The notes under the pieces are model-generated. The model had not been told where the DNA came from. It was given only the letters and a program-made list of their open reading frames with translations, and did not search any database. From NCBI RefSeq assembly GCF_004363305.1, contig NZ_SNZA01000001.1, positions 957,228-1,021,227 of the forward strand: 64,000 nucleotides of DNA. Direction: 5' to 3'. Positions 1 to 8,727 of the stretch are shown here, piece after piece; positions within the stretch are counted from its first letter, which is position 1; each line of letters begins with the position of its first letter. The stretch comes from Marinomonas communis (GTDB lineage: Bacteria; Pseudomonadota; Gammaproteobacteria; Pseudomonadales; Marinomonadaceae). The position numbers were made by a program, and so were the translations under genes.

Positions 1-676
1 CGTCTTCATCCGCCACCTGGTCGATGCTCACGGTGAAGCCTGCTGTCTCGCCTTCCGTCACGTTGGTTTGGTCCGCCGCGATGCTCACCACTGGCGTTAT
101 GGTGGTTGTCGTATCATCAGTACTTGCAGCAGCTACTGCTGGCGTTTCTTCTTCACTAGTAAATAACGCTGAATCATCTTCTTCAGATGCAGCGCTGGTG
201 TCGTAGCCGTAAGTAGGAGTGGCCTGTTGTCCGCTTCGTTGGATATCAGCAGTGGTGTCTGTGCCACCACCTTCTTCAGCGGTTTCACCGGCAGCAGGAG
301 CTTCTTGGTTAAGCGTAGGGTCTTGTCCCGCCAAGATAGCTTGTTGCAGAGCATCAAGTTCAGATGTGCCATCGGATACAAAGGCTTCTTCTTCACTTTC
401 GTCAGCATCCGCGAGGCCAAATACTTCATCGTCAATTGAAGTCGGTACGCTGTCAGCAAACAATAAGTCTGTGCCATCCGTAAATGTAATAGTGATAGTA
501 CCACCAGCGATTGAAACTAACTCTTCGCCTGGATAAATTGGGTCGCCAATTCTCAGCACTCGATCTTGACCATCAATAGAGGTTGCTCGAACGAAACCGT
601 CCTCTGGACCGCCGATCTGGGTCACAAAGCCAACTGGTTCACCGAGTGTTACGAAAGTTTGTTGATTGTCGCTCAT
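1..676 (-). CDS. LapA-type large adhesin, N-terminal retention module (partial)
   Basis: This is the first 225 residues of a surface adhesin; the gene runs off the left edge. I translated it from the ATG at 674-676. Residues 1-100 have the acidic retention-module pattern of LapA-like proteins, starting MSDNQQTFVTLGEPVG. Residues 108-130 contain the conserved helix LQQAILAGQDPT followed by APAAG, the usual context of the di-alanine site cut by the periplasmic protease LapG; cleavage is predicted between A128 and A129. After about residue 190 an immunoglobulin-like or Calx-beta-like repeat begins. In LapA systems the module holds the adhesin in the outer membrane until LapG, controlled by the c-di-GMP receptor LapD, releases it. 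LapD, LapG and the type I secretion genes are not in this window. The identification rests on family pattern recognition. Confidence 0.8.
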   Translation of the reverse strand, partial: MSDNQQTFVTLGEPVGFVTQIGGPEDGFVRATSIDGQDRVLRIGDPIYPGEELVSIAGGTITITFTDGTDLLFADSVPTSIDDEVFGLADADESEEEAFVSDGTSELDALQQAILAGQDPTLNQEAPAAGETAEEGGGTDTTADIQRSGQQATPTYGYDTSAASEEDDSALFTSEEETPAVAAASTDDTTTTITPVVSIAADQTNVTEGETAGFTVSIDQVADED

Positions 677-738
677 GGTAAAATCCCTACTTAAATTTAC
701 GCTTATTCCAAAGCTAGTACCTTTCTGCAAAGTTATCT

Positions 739-756
739 ATTGTACCAAGGTACAAT
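739..756. promoter_or_regulatory. 18-bp perfect palindrome, putative operator
   Basis: ATTGTACC and GGTACAAT flank a central AA in the 210-bp gap between the divergent adhesin and SulP genes. A perfect 8-bp dyad with a short centre is typical of a dimeric repressor site. It lies 63 bp upstream of the adhesin start and 131 bp upstream of the SulP start. The regulator is unknown. Confidence 0.45.
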
Positions 757-886
757 TATGCTAATTTCGATCAAATTGCGTTCACAATTATGTCTCTTTA
801 TAATGTGACGCTTCATTTAGCAGCGTATGGCATGCAATGTGTCGCATTAACTCAGCTGCATTTTCTCTATCGAATAAAGGGTGTCC

Positions 887-2371
887 ATGACTGATACATT
901 AAAAAGAGAGTGGTTCTCGAACATACGTGGTGACGTATTGTCCGGTACCGTGGTGGCGTTAGCTTTGATACCAGAAGCGATTGCCTTTTCGATCATTGCA
1001 GGGGTTGATCCGAAAGTTGGCCTGTACGCATCGTTCTGTATTGCGGTAATTATTTCGTTCTTAGGTGGGCGCCCAGGGATGATTTCTGCTGCCACAGGCG
1101 CCATGGCTCTGTTAATGGTGACTTTAGTTAAGGAGCATGGTTTAGAGTATTTACTCGCAGCCAGCCTTTTATGCGGTGTTTTCCAAATTATCGCGGGCTA
1201 TCTCAAGCTCGGTAGTTTAATGAGATTTGTGTCGCGCTCGGTTGTCACAGGCTTCGTTAATGCTCTGGCAATACTAATCTTTATGGCACAACTGCCTGAG
1301 CTAACCAATGTCACTTGGCATGTTTATGCGATGACAGCTGCAGGGCTGGGTATCATTTACTTATTTCCTTACCTACCTGTTATCGGCAAATCTTTACCAA
1401 GCCCATTGGTATGTATTGTAGTGCTAACGGCTTTCTCTCTTGCGGTTGGTTTAGACATACGCACCGTGGGCGATATGGGTGAGCTGCCAGATTCTTTGCC
1501 TATCTTCCTTCTACCAGATGTTCCTCTTAATTTAGAGACACTGATGATTATTTTGCCTTACTCGCTGGGTCTTGCAGTTGTCGGCTTACTGGAATCTATG
1601 ATGACCGCCACTATCGTCGATGAATTAACTGATACCACCAGTGATCGTAACCGTGAGTGTAAAGGTCAAGGTGTTGCCAACATCGGCGCTAGTTTGATGG
1701 GTGGCATGGCTGGTTGTGCCATGATTGGACAATCTGTTATCAACGTTAAGTCCGGCGGCCGTTGTCGTTTATCCACCTTTATAGCTGGTGTCTTATTGCT
1801 CATCATGGTGGTTTTCCTAGACGACCTGATTGGCCAGATCCCAATGGCGGCATTGGTTGCAGTGATGATCATGGTTTCTATTGGCACTTTCTCTTGGGAA
1901 TCGGTTATTAATCTTAAACATCATCCAATGTCGACTAATATTGTCATGCTTGCCACCGTAGCCATTGTTGTCGCTACTCATAACCTTGCATTAGGCGTAT
2001 TCGCTGGCGTTTTACTTGCCTCATTATTCTTTGCTAACAAGATTGGCCGTTTCATGGTGGTAAAAAACGAGCACTCTGCCGAGCACACAACTTACAAAGT
2101 CGTCGGCCAAGTATTTTTTGCATCATCAGAGCAGTTTAATCAGTCATTTGATTTCAAAGAAGTTGTGCCGAACGTGACCATTGACCTGTCTCAAGCTCAT
2201 TTCTGGGATATCACCGCGGTGTCAGCCCTAGATAAAGTCGTGATTAAATTCCGTCGCGAGGGAGCAAATGTTGATGTGATCGGGATGAACGAAGCAACCG
2301 CAACAGTGGTTGACAAATTTGGCGTACACAACAAACCTGAAGAAGCCGAAAAGCTTTTAAATGGCCATTAA
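887..2371 (+). CDS. SulP family inorganic anion transporter with STAS domain
   Basis: This is a 494-residue inner-membrane SulP permease. Residues 1 to about 390 are hydrophobic membrane segments, including the family-type start with [18 protein letters not shown] near the N-terminus. Residues from about 400 form a STAS domain, with [20 protein letters not shown] matching the STAS core. SulP proteins of this size carry sulfate, bicarbonate (BicA type) or other anions; the sequence alone does not decide the substrate. The ATG at 887 is preferred over the GTG at 881, because AAAGG at 876-880 sits six bases before the ATG and would touch the GTG. A tandem universal stress protein gene follows 11 bp downstream, a common pairing, so they are probably co-transcribed. 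Confidence 0.85.
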   Translation: MTDTLKREWFSNIRGDVLSGTVVALALIPEAIAFSIIAGVDPKVGLYASFCIAVIISFLGGRPGMISAATGAMALLMVTLVKEHGLEYLLAASLLCGVFQIIAGYLKLGSLMRFVSRSVVTGFVNALAILIFMAQLPELTNVTWHVYAMTAAGLGIIYLFPYLPVIGKSLPSPLVCIVVLTAFSLAVGLDIRTVGDMGELPDSLPIFLLPDVPLNLETLMIILPYSLGLAVVGLLESMMTATIVDELTDTTSDRNRECKGQGVANIGASLMGGMAGCAMIGQSVINVKSGGRCRLSTFIAGVLLLIMVVFLDDLIGQIPMAALVAVMIMVSIGTFSWESVINLKHHPMSTNIVMLATVAIVVATHNLALGVFAGVLLASLFFANKIGRFMVVKNEHSAEHTTYKVVGQVFFASSEQFNQSFDFKEVVPNVTIDLSQAHFWDITAVSALDKVVIKFRREGANVDVIGMNEATATVVDKFGVHNKPEEAEKLLNGH

Positions 2372-2382
2372 GGAGAGGTTGT

Positions 2383-3228
2383 ATGAAACAGATCATTGCT
2401 TGCATTGATGGATCACCTTTAACTGAGCAAGTGCTTAATGCCACTGAATGGCTTGCAAAGAAAACTGAAGCGCCCGTTACCTTGCTTCACGCACTAGAGA
2501 AAGCAAACTCTCAAACTCATGATTTATCAGGCACCATTGGCTTCAGTAGCCGCGAACATTTGCTGTCAGAGCTAACTGAGCTTGATGAAAAACGCGCTAA
2601 ACTTGCATTGGAACACGGCCGCCTACTTCTTGACGGTGCACAAGCACATTTGCAACAAAATGGCGTAAGCGCGACACCACTTCAAAGACACGGCGATTTC
2701 GTTGCTACTCTTAGCGATCTCGAGCAAGACGCACGGGCATTTATCGTCGGCAAACAAGGCACTGAGCATTGTCAGCAACATGTGATTGGCTCTAACCTTG
2801 AGCATGCTGCTCGCACACTATCACAACCTATTTTGGTCATTCCAAGTGAGTTCTCGGCACCCAGCTCTTTCATGGTTGCATTCGATGGGCGAGAAACTTC
2901 TATCAAAGCGCTTGAGAAAATAGCTAACAGCCCTTTACTTAAGGATATTCCATGCCATCTGGTTATGGTTAAGCGTGATAAAAGTGGCCAACAAGAAACC
3001 CTAGATAAAGCAAAGTCCAAGCTAGTTGATCTGGGCTTTAATGTAACGGGGCATTTGATCGAGGGTGAAAACATTCAATCTACGCTGCTGTCATTTCAAC
3101 AACAGCATAAGATTGATCTCATTGCTATGGGGGCTTACGCCCATTCCAAAGTTAGGCAGTTTTTTGTGGGAAGCAACACCACTAAAATGCTAACGGAAAG
3201 TACAGTACCCGTACTTATTCTGCGTTAG
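2383..3228 (+). CDS. Tandem-domain universal stress protein
   Basis: This is a 281-residue cytosolic protein made of two Usp domains in tandem (about residues 1-155 and 160-281). The first domain starts MKQIIACIDGS and ends with the nucleotide-binding pattern GKQG, nine residues, GSN. The second ends with GAYA, nine residues, GSN, so its second glycine is replaced by alanine. UspE-like tandem proteins act in stress adaptation and often bind ATP. The gene follows the SulP gene with AAGGAGAGG as a strong ribosome binding site, which suggests a role coupled to the transporter. Its last 14 bp overlap the convergent acetyltransferase/peptidase gene. Confidence 0.85.
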   Translation: MKQIIACIDGSPLTEQVLNATEWLAKKTEAPVTLLHALEKANSQTHDLSGTIGFSSREHLLSELTELDEKRAKLALEHGRLLLDGAQAHLQQNGVSATPLQRHGDFVATLSDLEQDARAFIVGKQGTEHCQQHVIGSNLEHAARTLSQPILVIPSEFSAPSSFMVAFDGRETSIKALEKIANSPLLKDIPCHLVMVKRDKSGQQETLDKAKSKLVDLGFNVTGHLIEGENIQSTLLSFQQQHKIDLIAMGAYAHSKVRQFFVGSNTTKMLTESTVPVLILR

Positions 3229-4327
3229 CTTTTGAAACTAAGACCGCCGCTCGCAACTGCGAGCGGCCAAACTTACTCATTTTCTCAAAGTCAGTAATCA
3301 ACAAAGGCACATACTGACATTCAACTAAGGCTACATCTTCCTCAAAATCTGGATCATGCACATATATATGCTGCTCATCATAACCAGTCACCACTACCCA
3401 ATGTGGAGCTTTCTTGCCATCAAAACGATAAGTACTAATTAAGACAATTACCCATTGTCCCCCATCCACCGCCTGCTTTAAATCCAATATCGTCATAGGC
3501 TGACCATGGACTTGCACACCTTCTGCAGCACTCTCTTTCAAGAACTTATTATGACAAGCGGCAAGCACTGTCTTCTTAAGTTCATCACGAACACCATCTA
3601 AGAACAACGGCTGATCATCATTCAACCAGACTTCAGCATCAAATCCGCGTCGCTTTGCGGCCAGCGCAAGCCCTGTTGGGTGACATCCGCCATGACCACT
3701 GGTCATGTAAATCGTCGTGGCTTCACGCCAAACATCCAATTCATGCTCTAGGGACACATCTGCGCTTTCGTCATTCGCCGCACACACCATCAACAACGAT
3801 GCTGGACCACAGGTAAACGGCGTACGCTGACCGACGTAAGGCACTTGTAGCAACTTACTTTTATCATCAAACGCACGAATACGTTTATGCATCCGCACAG
3901 CATTACTGGTGTCTTCATAATAGTTTTGATAACTACCAAAGGTTCGGTAACCAAGCTTTTTATAAAGCGCGATTGCCGCTTCGTTCCATTCACTGACCTC
4001 AAGGCGCAAAGAAATACAGCCGTGCTTCGCAGCATGCTTTTCGGATTGAGTTAGCAGCAACGAACCTACACCTTTGCCACGGGCATTTTTTGACACTGCC
4101 AAAGAATACAAACGAGCATGAGCGCGCCCTTTGAAGAAATGTACCAATGCATAACCTTGCAACGCTTCATTCTCAAAAGCCACCAACATGACAGACGTCT
4201 CCGCTTTAATGGCATGCCGCAAACTGCGACGACTCATGCGATCCCCTTGGAACGCCTCTTTTTCAAGCATGTCTAGCGCTCCTAAATCAGAAAGCTGTGC
4301 GATACGAACGTCAATGTTTGATGCCAT
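3215..4327 (-). CDS. GNAT acetyltransferase fused to C39-like peptidase
   Basis: This is a 370-residue two-domain protein. Residues 1-150 are a GNAT N-acetyltransferase with the acetyl-CoA loop RGKGVG at 83-88 and the RimI-like EVSEWNEAAIALYKKLGY stretch. Residues 160-370 resemble a C39-like papain-fold peptidase, with candidate catalytic Cys173 in FTCGPAS, His309 in APHWVVV and Asp325 in VHDPD. C39 peptidases usually cut double-glycine leaders of secreted peptides, but here no ABC exporter or precursor peptide lies nearby. The divergent neighbour is a RimK-like ATP-grasp ligase starting 178 bp away. Joint action on a peptide or protein end (acetylation, hydrolysis, amino-acid ligation) is an inference. 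The substrate is unknown. Confidence 0.8.
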   Translation of the reverse strand: MASNIDVRIAQLSDLGALDMLEKEAFQGDRMSRRSLRHAIKAETSVMLVAFENEALQGYALVHFFKGRAHARLYSLAVSKNARGKGVGSLLLTQSEKHAAKHGCISLRLEVSEWNEAAIALYKKLGYRTFGSYQNYYEDTSNAVRMHKRIRAFDDKSKLLQVPYVGQRTPFTCGPASLLMVCAANDESADVSLEHELDVWREATTIYMTSGHGGCHPTGLALAAKRRGFDAEVWLNDDQPLFLDGVRDELKKTVLAACHNKFLKESAAEGVQVHGQPMTILDLKQAVDGGQWVIVLISTYRFDGKKAPHWVVVTGYDEQHIYVHDPDFEEDVALVECQYVPLLITDFEKMSKFGRSQLRAAVLVSKANAE

Positions 4328-4505
4328 AAAAAGGCCCTCTGAGCCTTAACCAAGACAATAATAATGAAGCGGATTCTAGGGCAACGGCCTATTGAAAATA
4401 TAGTCCTAAATATGCTTAAAATTTGAATAATTGACTACTATTAGAAAAGCAAAAAAGAGCGCATTATCCGCGCATATCAACAAGCCTATAGAAGGACTTT
4501 TCTGC

Positions 4506-5972
4506 ATGGCACAAACTTACATCGTGGTCGATCAATTAAAAGACTGGTCAGCATTTCTTCCAAGCGATCACGTCATCACCTTCCCTCAATATCTTTCCCT
4601 TACGACGAAGGCGAACGACCGCACGCGTATTATTAACTTGTGTAAGAGCAGCCGTTATTTATCTGACGGATACTACTGCTCTTTGCTTGCAGAAAGCCGT
4701 GGCCACAATGTCATGCCATCTGTTCGTACTTTGAATGACCTAAATAAGAAGGCTCTTTACGACATTGAATTATCCCAATGGCTACCTGCTTTGGCTGAGA
4801 AGCTTGGCACACCCGCTGAACCTACCACTATTAAAGGCCACGCGGTATTTGGTAACACTTTACGCCCAGAGCTAAAGGAATTTGCACGTAAGCTGTTTGA
4901 GAAATTCCCGTCTCCTGTCATTGAGTTCACCTTAAGCTTTAAAAAGCAATGGCAAGTGAAATCTTTAAAGGCAACCTCACATCAAGTATTGGACGATGCA
5001 GAAGAAACCTTGTTTGCCGAAGCACTAGATGGCTTTAGCAATAAAGTATGGAGCAAAGCGCGTAAAAGCCGCAGCATTAAGTTTGATTTAGCGATGCTGG
5101 TAAACCCAGAAGAAGAACTGCCACCAAGTGATAAACAAGCCCTTAAAAAGTTTGTACAAGCAGGAAAGCAACTGGGTATCCAAGTAGACATCATTGGTCC
5201 AAAGGACATCGTACGCTTGCCAGAGTACGATGGTCTGTTTATTCGCGAAACAACTAACATTGACCACCATACTTACCAATTTGCCAAGAAAGCCGAAGCC
5301 TATGGCTTAGTGGTAATGGATGATCCACAGTCGATCATGCGTTGTACTAACAAAGTATACTTAGCGGACTTGTTCAATACACACAAAGTACCAAGCCCGA
5401 AAACACGCATTATCCATAAAGGTGAAAGCAATATTGAAGACACCTTGGAGCAGCACATTAGCTACCCTATGGTGGTTAAGATTCCTGACGGCGCGTTTTC
5501 AAAAGGTGTGTTAAAAGCCCAAGATCGTGCGGAATTGACCAATTGTCTAGATGAGTTATTTAAGAAGTCGAGTTTATTGCTGGTACAAGAATACTTGTAC
5601 ACCGAATTCGATTGGCGTATTGGCATTTTGAACAACAAGCCGATCTTTGCTTGTCGTTACTACATGGTTAAAAATCATTGGCAGATTTACCAACACGGCG
5701 AATCAAAAAGTGAAAGCGGTGGCTTTGATACATTGCCAACGTTCGAAGTACCGCGTCGTGTCCTACAAGCTGCGATCGCCGCAACCAAACCGATTGGTAA
5801 CGGTTTATACGGTGTCGACATAAAAGAAGTAAAAGGTCGCGGCTATGTGATTGAAGTGAATGACAACCCTAGTATCGATCGTGGTGTCGAAGACAAATAC
5901 TTAGGTGACGAGCTGTACATGCAAATCATGTCAGAATTCCTTCGTCGTATGCAGCAAAAGACCACAAATTAA
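4506..5972 (+). CDS. RimK family ATP-grasp ligase with N-terminal extension
   Basis: This is a 488-residue protein. The N-terminal ~230 residues form a separate domain (MAQTYIVVDQLKDW start) found in long RimK-like proteins. Residues 250-485 are an ATP-grasp fold: nucleotide-binding lysine in MVVKIPDG near 323-328, QEYL near 361-364, and the metal-binding end VIEVNDNPSIDRG near 448-460. ATP-grasp enzymes of this class join a carboxylate to an amine through an acyl phosphate, for example adding glutamate to a protein or peptide end. E. coli RimK is only about 300 residues, so this is not an orthologue. The ATG at 4506 was chosen because GAAGGA lies nine bases upstream; an upstream TTG at 4431 in frame has no such site. 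It is divergent from the acetyltransferase/peptidase gene. Confidence 0.8.
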   Translation: MAQTYIVVDQLKDWSAFLPSDHVITFPQYLSLTTKANDRTRIINLCKSSRYLSDGYYCSLLAESRGHNVMPSVRTLNDLNKKALYDIELSQWLPALAEKLGTPAEPTTIKGHAVFGNTLRPELKEFARKLFEKFPSPVIEFTLSFKKQWQVKSLKATSHQVLDDAEETLFAEALDGFSNKVWSKARKSRSIKFDLAMLVNPEEELPPSDKQALKKFVQAGKQLGIQVDIIGPKDIVRLPEYDGLFIRETTNIDHHTYQFAKKAEAYGLVVMDDPQSIMRCTNKVYLADLFNTHKVPSPKTRIIHKGESNIEDTLEQHISYPMVVKIPDGAFSKGVLKAQDRAELTNCLDELFKKSSLLLVQEYLYTEFDWRIGILNNKPIFACRYYMVKNHWQIYQHGESKSESGGFDTLPTFEVPRRVLQAAIAATKPIGNGLYGVDIKEVKGRGYVIEVNDNPSIDRGVEDKYLGDELYMQIMSEFLRRMQQKTTN

Positions 5973-5990
5973 TACCGTATTAAGTCTCTG

Positions 5991-6020
5991 ATTCATGGTC
6001 CGTAGTCACGGGCCATGAAT
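5991..6020 (+). terminator. Hairpin after the RimK-like gene
   Basis: A 13-bp stem (ATTCATGGTCCGT with ACGGGCCATGAAT, one G-U pair) encloses a four-base loop 18 bp after the stop codon. The T-rich stretch comes only about 27 bases later, so termination efficiency is uncertain. Confidence 0.5.
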
Positions 6021-6166
6021 GACTTAAAATACCTTCCTCCATTTTTTGATCATGAAGTGCTGAGTTTTTCGCACGTTAATTCCTTCTGAGTTCCATAAAA
6101 TCCTCTAAAAGTCGCGAAGTGGTTTACATATTCACTTCTCATTTGCATACATCGAGGGTTTTTTTA

Positions 6167-6994
6167 ATGCCACAACACATTGCCTTTATCGGTGCAGGAA
6201 ACATGTCAAGCGCACTGTACGGCGGACTCATTCACTCCGGCTATTCTGCAACGGATATCACCGCAACCTCACCTGAGCCTCAGATTTTAGAAGCACAGCA
6301 GAAAAAATATGGTATTCACACCACCACAGACAACTTACTCGCGGCAACTAAGGCTGATGTACTGGTGTTGGCTGTCAAACCTCAGATTTTAAAACATGTC
6401 TGCATTGAAATCGCGTCAGTAATCCAAAACAGAAAAACACCACCTCTGATTATTTCCATTGCAGCAGGTGTTGATTGTTCCGCAATACAAACTTGGCTCA
6501 AAACAAACGTAGCTATTGTACGTTGCATGCCTAATACACCGGCCCTCATTGGTGTGGGTGCATCAGGTCTATATGCCAACCACCAAGTTACTAGCCAACA
6601 AAAAAGCTTAGCTGAAACCCTATTCAAAGCAGTTGGCATGGTTGAGTGGGTGGACGACGAAGACTTACTAAATGCTGTCACTGCGGTATCCGGCAGCGCA
6701 CCAGCTTACTTCTTTTTAATGCTTGAAGCGATGCAGCAAACCGCCATGAAACAAGGACTCTCAAGCGAAGCTGCACGCAACCTAGCTCAGCAAACAGCAT
6801 TAGGTGCGGCAAAAATGGCCACTGAAAGCCCCCTTTCGCTATCAACCTTGATGCAGAACGTCATGTCTCCACAAGGCTCCACCGAGCAAGCCATTTTCTC
6901 CCTGCAAGGTGACCACTTTAGCCAGATCATTGAACGCGCAATGAACGCCTGCATGGAACGAGCTCAAACCATGCAAAACGAGTTTGGGGTGTAG
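6167..6994 (+). CDS. proC: Pyrroline-5-carboxylate reductase
   Basis: This 275-residue enzyme catalyses the last step of proline synthesis, NAD(P)H-dependent reduction of 1-pyrroline-5-carboxylate. It begins with the Rossmann motif IAFIGAGNMSSALYGGL and carries the C-terminal family signature around VSGSAPAYFFLMLEAM. The ATG at 6167 fits because CGAGGG lies about nine bases before it and the Rossmann strand begins at residue 5; the frame extends upstream to a GTG at 6119 without a ribosome binding site. Length is normal for the family. In this osmolyte-aware marine genome proline may serve as a solute as well as an amino acid. It stands alone, followed by a hairpin before the TRAP operon. Confidence 0.95.
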   Translation: MPQHIAFIGAGNMSSALYGGLIHSGYSATDITATSPEPQILEAQQKKYGIHTTTDNLLAATKADVLVLAVKPQILKHVCIEIASVIQNRKTPPLIISIAAGVDCSAIQTWLKTNVAIVRCMPNTPALIGVGASGLYANHQVTSQQKSLAETLFKAVGMVEWVDDEDLLNAVTAVSGSAPAYFFLMLEAMQQTAMKQGLSSEAARNLAQQTALGAAKMATESPLSLSTLMQNVMSPQGSTEQAIFSLQGDHFSQIIERAMNACMERAQTMQNEFGV

Positions 6995-7008
6995 TCCCCA
7001 CCCCAGCA

Positions 7009-7031
7009 AGGTGCTCAGGGATGCAGCACCT
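7009..7031 (+). terminator. Hairpin between proC and the TRAP operon
   Basis: AGGTGCT and AGCACCT form a 7-bp stem 15 bases after the proC stop, followed by an AT-rich stretch. A second dyad (GGGG/CCCC) overlaps the proC stop codon. The pair probably reduces read-through into the transporter genes. Confidence 0.45.
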
Positions 7032-7073
7032 ATTTATAAAAGGATGTCCCAATTGAATGACAAAGGAACCAAG

Positions 7074-8126
7074 ATGAAATTAAAAAAAGTATTCGGTCTT
7101 GCAACAGGTCTATTGGCCGCAACCCTTTCCACCCAAACCCTGGCGGAAAACAACTGGCGTATGGCGACACCTTGGTCAGGTGGACCTTGGCTAGAACGTG
7201 ATGCACAAGGCTTTGTGGATCATGTAAATACCCTAAGTAATGGCGGTTTCAACATTAAGCTATTCCCTGGCGGCACCCTTGGTAGCGCTCTTAAAGTCAC
7301 TGACTCTGTACAGTCCGGCGTCGCTCAAATCAGCCATAACTACATCAACTATGACTATGGCATGGACCCAACCACAGCATTGCTAGCAGGTCATTCAAGT
7401 GGCTTAACTCCTGAAGAATTCATGCTATGGATGTACCAAGGTGGCGGCGTAGAATTGTATGAACAATACCGTCTTGAGCAGTTCAATGTTGTTGCATTTC
7501 CTTGTTCCATCTTGGGTACAGAGATTTTCCTACATTCCAACAAAGCCGTTCGTACATTGGAAGACTTCAAAGGCCTTCGACTACGCACCTCTGGTGCTTG
7601 GGCTGAAATTGCTTCGCGCCTAGGTGCGTCAACAGTCGTAATGGCAGGCAGTGAGATCTACAGCGCTCTAGAACGCGGTGTCATTGACGCAGCCGAATGG
7701 GGAAGCCCTGAAATGAACAAGCCAACAGGCTTCCAAGAAGTAGCCAAGTACGTGATCTTCCCTGGCATTCATCAATCTGGTGGTGTCTTAGAGTGTGAAG
7801 TCAACAAACGCGCTTGGGACAAGCTTTCTGAACAAGAGCAAAACCTACTTCGCCAAGCTGGTAAGTTGTCAGTCTTTGACTCTTGGTTAGCGGCTTCATA
7901 TGCAGACCTAGATGCCTTCGAAGAGTTGAAAGAAGGTAACAATGAGCTAGTCGAACTGCACCCTAGCTTCATCAGCGCAGTTCTAAAAGAAACGAAAGCT
8001 TGGGAAGACGGCCACGCAGAAGCCAATGAATGGTTTGCAAAAGTCTTAACCTCTCAACGAGCATTCAAGGAAAAAATCAAAAGCTGGCCTGAATACCGTC
8101 TACAAATCGGTAAAACCGAAAGCTAA
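7074..8126 (+). CDS. TRAP transporter solute-binding protein (DctP family)
   Basis: This is a 350-residue periplasmic binding protein of a tripartite ATP-independent transporter. Residues 1-25 are a classic signal peptide with cleavage after TLA. The mature part carries the DctP-family fold, including RTSGAWAEI and the segment ALERGVIDAAEWGSP that holds the conserved ligand region. The segment following it resembles TakP-like binders of alpha-keto acids, but the ligand cannot be fixed from sequence. The ATG at 7074 was chosen over the upstream GTG/ATG options because AAAGGAACC precedes it and the signal peptide starts there. The small and large membrane subunits follow after two hairpins, which fits higher expression of this subunit. 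Confidence 0.9.
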   Translation: MKLKKVFGLATGLLAATLSTQTLAENNWRMATPWSGGPWLERDAQGFVDHVNTLSNGGFNIKLFPGGTLGSALKVTDSVQSGVAQISHNYINYDYGMDPTTALLAGHSSGLTPEEFMLWMYQGGGVELYEQYRLEQFNVVAFPCSILGTEIFLHSNKAVRTLEDFKGLRLRTSGAWAEIASRLGASTVVMAGSEIYSALERGVIDAAEWGSPEMNKPTGFQEVAKYVIFPGIHQSGGVLECEVNKRAWDKLSEQEQNLLRQAGKLSVFDSWLAASYADLDAFEELKEGNNELVELHPSFISAVLKETKAWEDGHAEANEWFAKVLTSQRAFKEKIKSWPEYRLQIGKTES

Positions 8127-8137
8127 GTCGTTATCAA

Positions 8138-8194
8138 TTTCTGTCCCTAGCTGACAGAAAGACACCTACAGCAGAAGCCTAAGAGCTTCTGCTG
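8138..8194 (+). terminator. Two consecutive hairpins after the TRAP binding-protein gene
   Basis: The first has 8-bp arms TTTCTGTC/GACAGAAA (8138-8160). The second has perfect 10-bp arms CAGCAGAAGC/GCTTCTGCTG with a 6-base loop (8169-8194) and is followed after eight bases by TTTTTT. The pair sits between the dctP- and dctQ-type genes. It is best explained as partial termination or as 3' stabilisation of the binding-protein mRNA. Confidence 0.6.
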
Positions 8195-8223
8195 TCCATC
8201 CATTTTTTACATTGAAAGCAACT

Positions 8224-8724
8224 ATGAGACTCATCCACTTTCTCGATGGGGTAACACGCCTTTTTGGTGCGTTGGCAGCCCTATTGATTCTGCCTTTGAC
8301 GTTTGCACTGGTCTATGAAGTATTCAGCCGCTACGTATTAAATCAACCCACTCTCTGGGCTTATGAAATCAGCTATATGGTAATGGGCGCATTGTTTATG
8401 CTAGGGATGGCCAATGCGTTACGTTTGAAGCAACACGTCAGCGTTGACATTGTCACTCTACACCTGTCTGTGAAAACCATCGCTTATCTGCGTACTGTAT
8501 TTTACCTAGCACTGATCCCTCTAATGTTCTGGCTCACATGGGAACTCGCCCACTACACCTATGAAGCTTTTGCACGCCACGAGCGCTCGGGCCGCTCGGC
8601 CTGGAACCCGGTGATGTGGCCGGTATACACCTCTTGGTTCATTGGCTTTTTGCTTCTGGCCCTACAACTCATTTCCGAACTACTTAAAAACCTATTGATC
8701 ATCACCACTGGAAAGGAGCACTAA
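8224..8724 (+). CDS. TRAP transporter small permease (DctQ family)
   Basis: This is a 166-residue inner-membrane protein with four hydrophobic segments. It carries the DctQ-type region around FSRYVLNQPTLWAYEISYM, typical of small TRAP subunits. It joins the large permease to form the membrane complex that moves an organic acid with Na+. The ATG at 8224 gives the usual length; an in-frame TTG at 8212 is a weaker choice. The stop lies three bases before the large-subunit start, so the two are translationally linked. Its expression probably depends on read-through of the hairpins upstream. Confidence 0.92.
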   Translation: MRLIHFLDGVTRLFGALAALLILPLTFALVYEVFSRYVLNQPTLWAYEISYMVMGALFMLGMANALRLKQHVSVDIVTLHLSVKTIAYLRTVFYLALIPLMFWLTWELAHYTYEAFARHERSGRSAWNPVMWPVYTSWFIGFLLLALQLISELLKNLLIITTGKEH

Positions 8725-8727
8725 CCC

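Noticed and set aside
133-504. Open frames in the other registers over the adhesin gene (both strands)
   Set aside because: They overlap the retention-module frame, have low-complexity translations and no ribosome binding sites.
4431-4505. Upstream in-frame TTG extension of the RimK-like gene
   Set aside because: No ribosome binding site before 4431 and the family's N-terminus starts at the ATG at 4506, which has GAAGGA nine bases before it.
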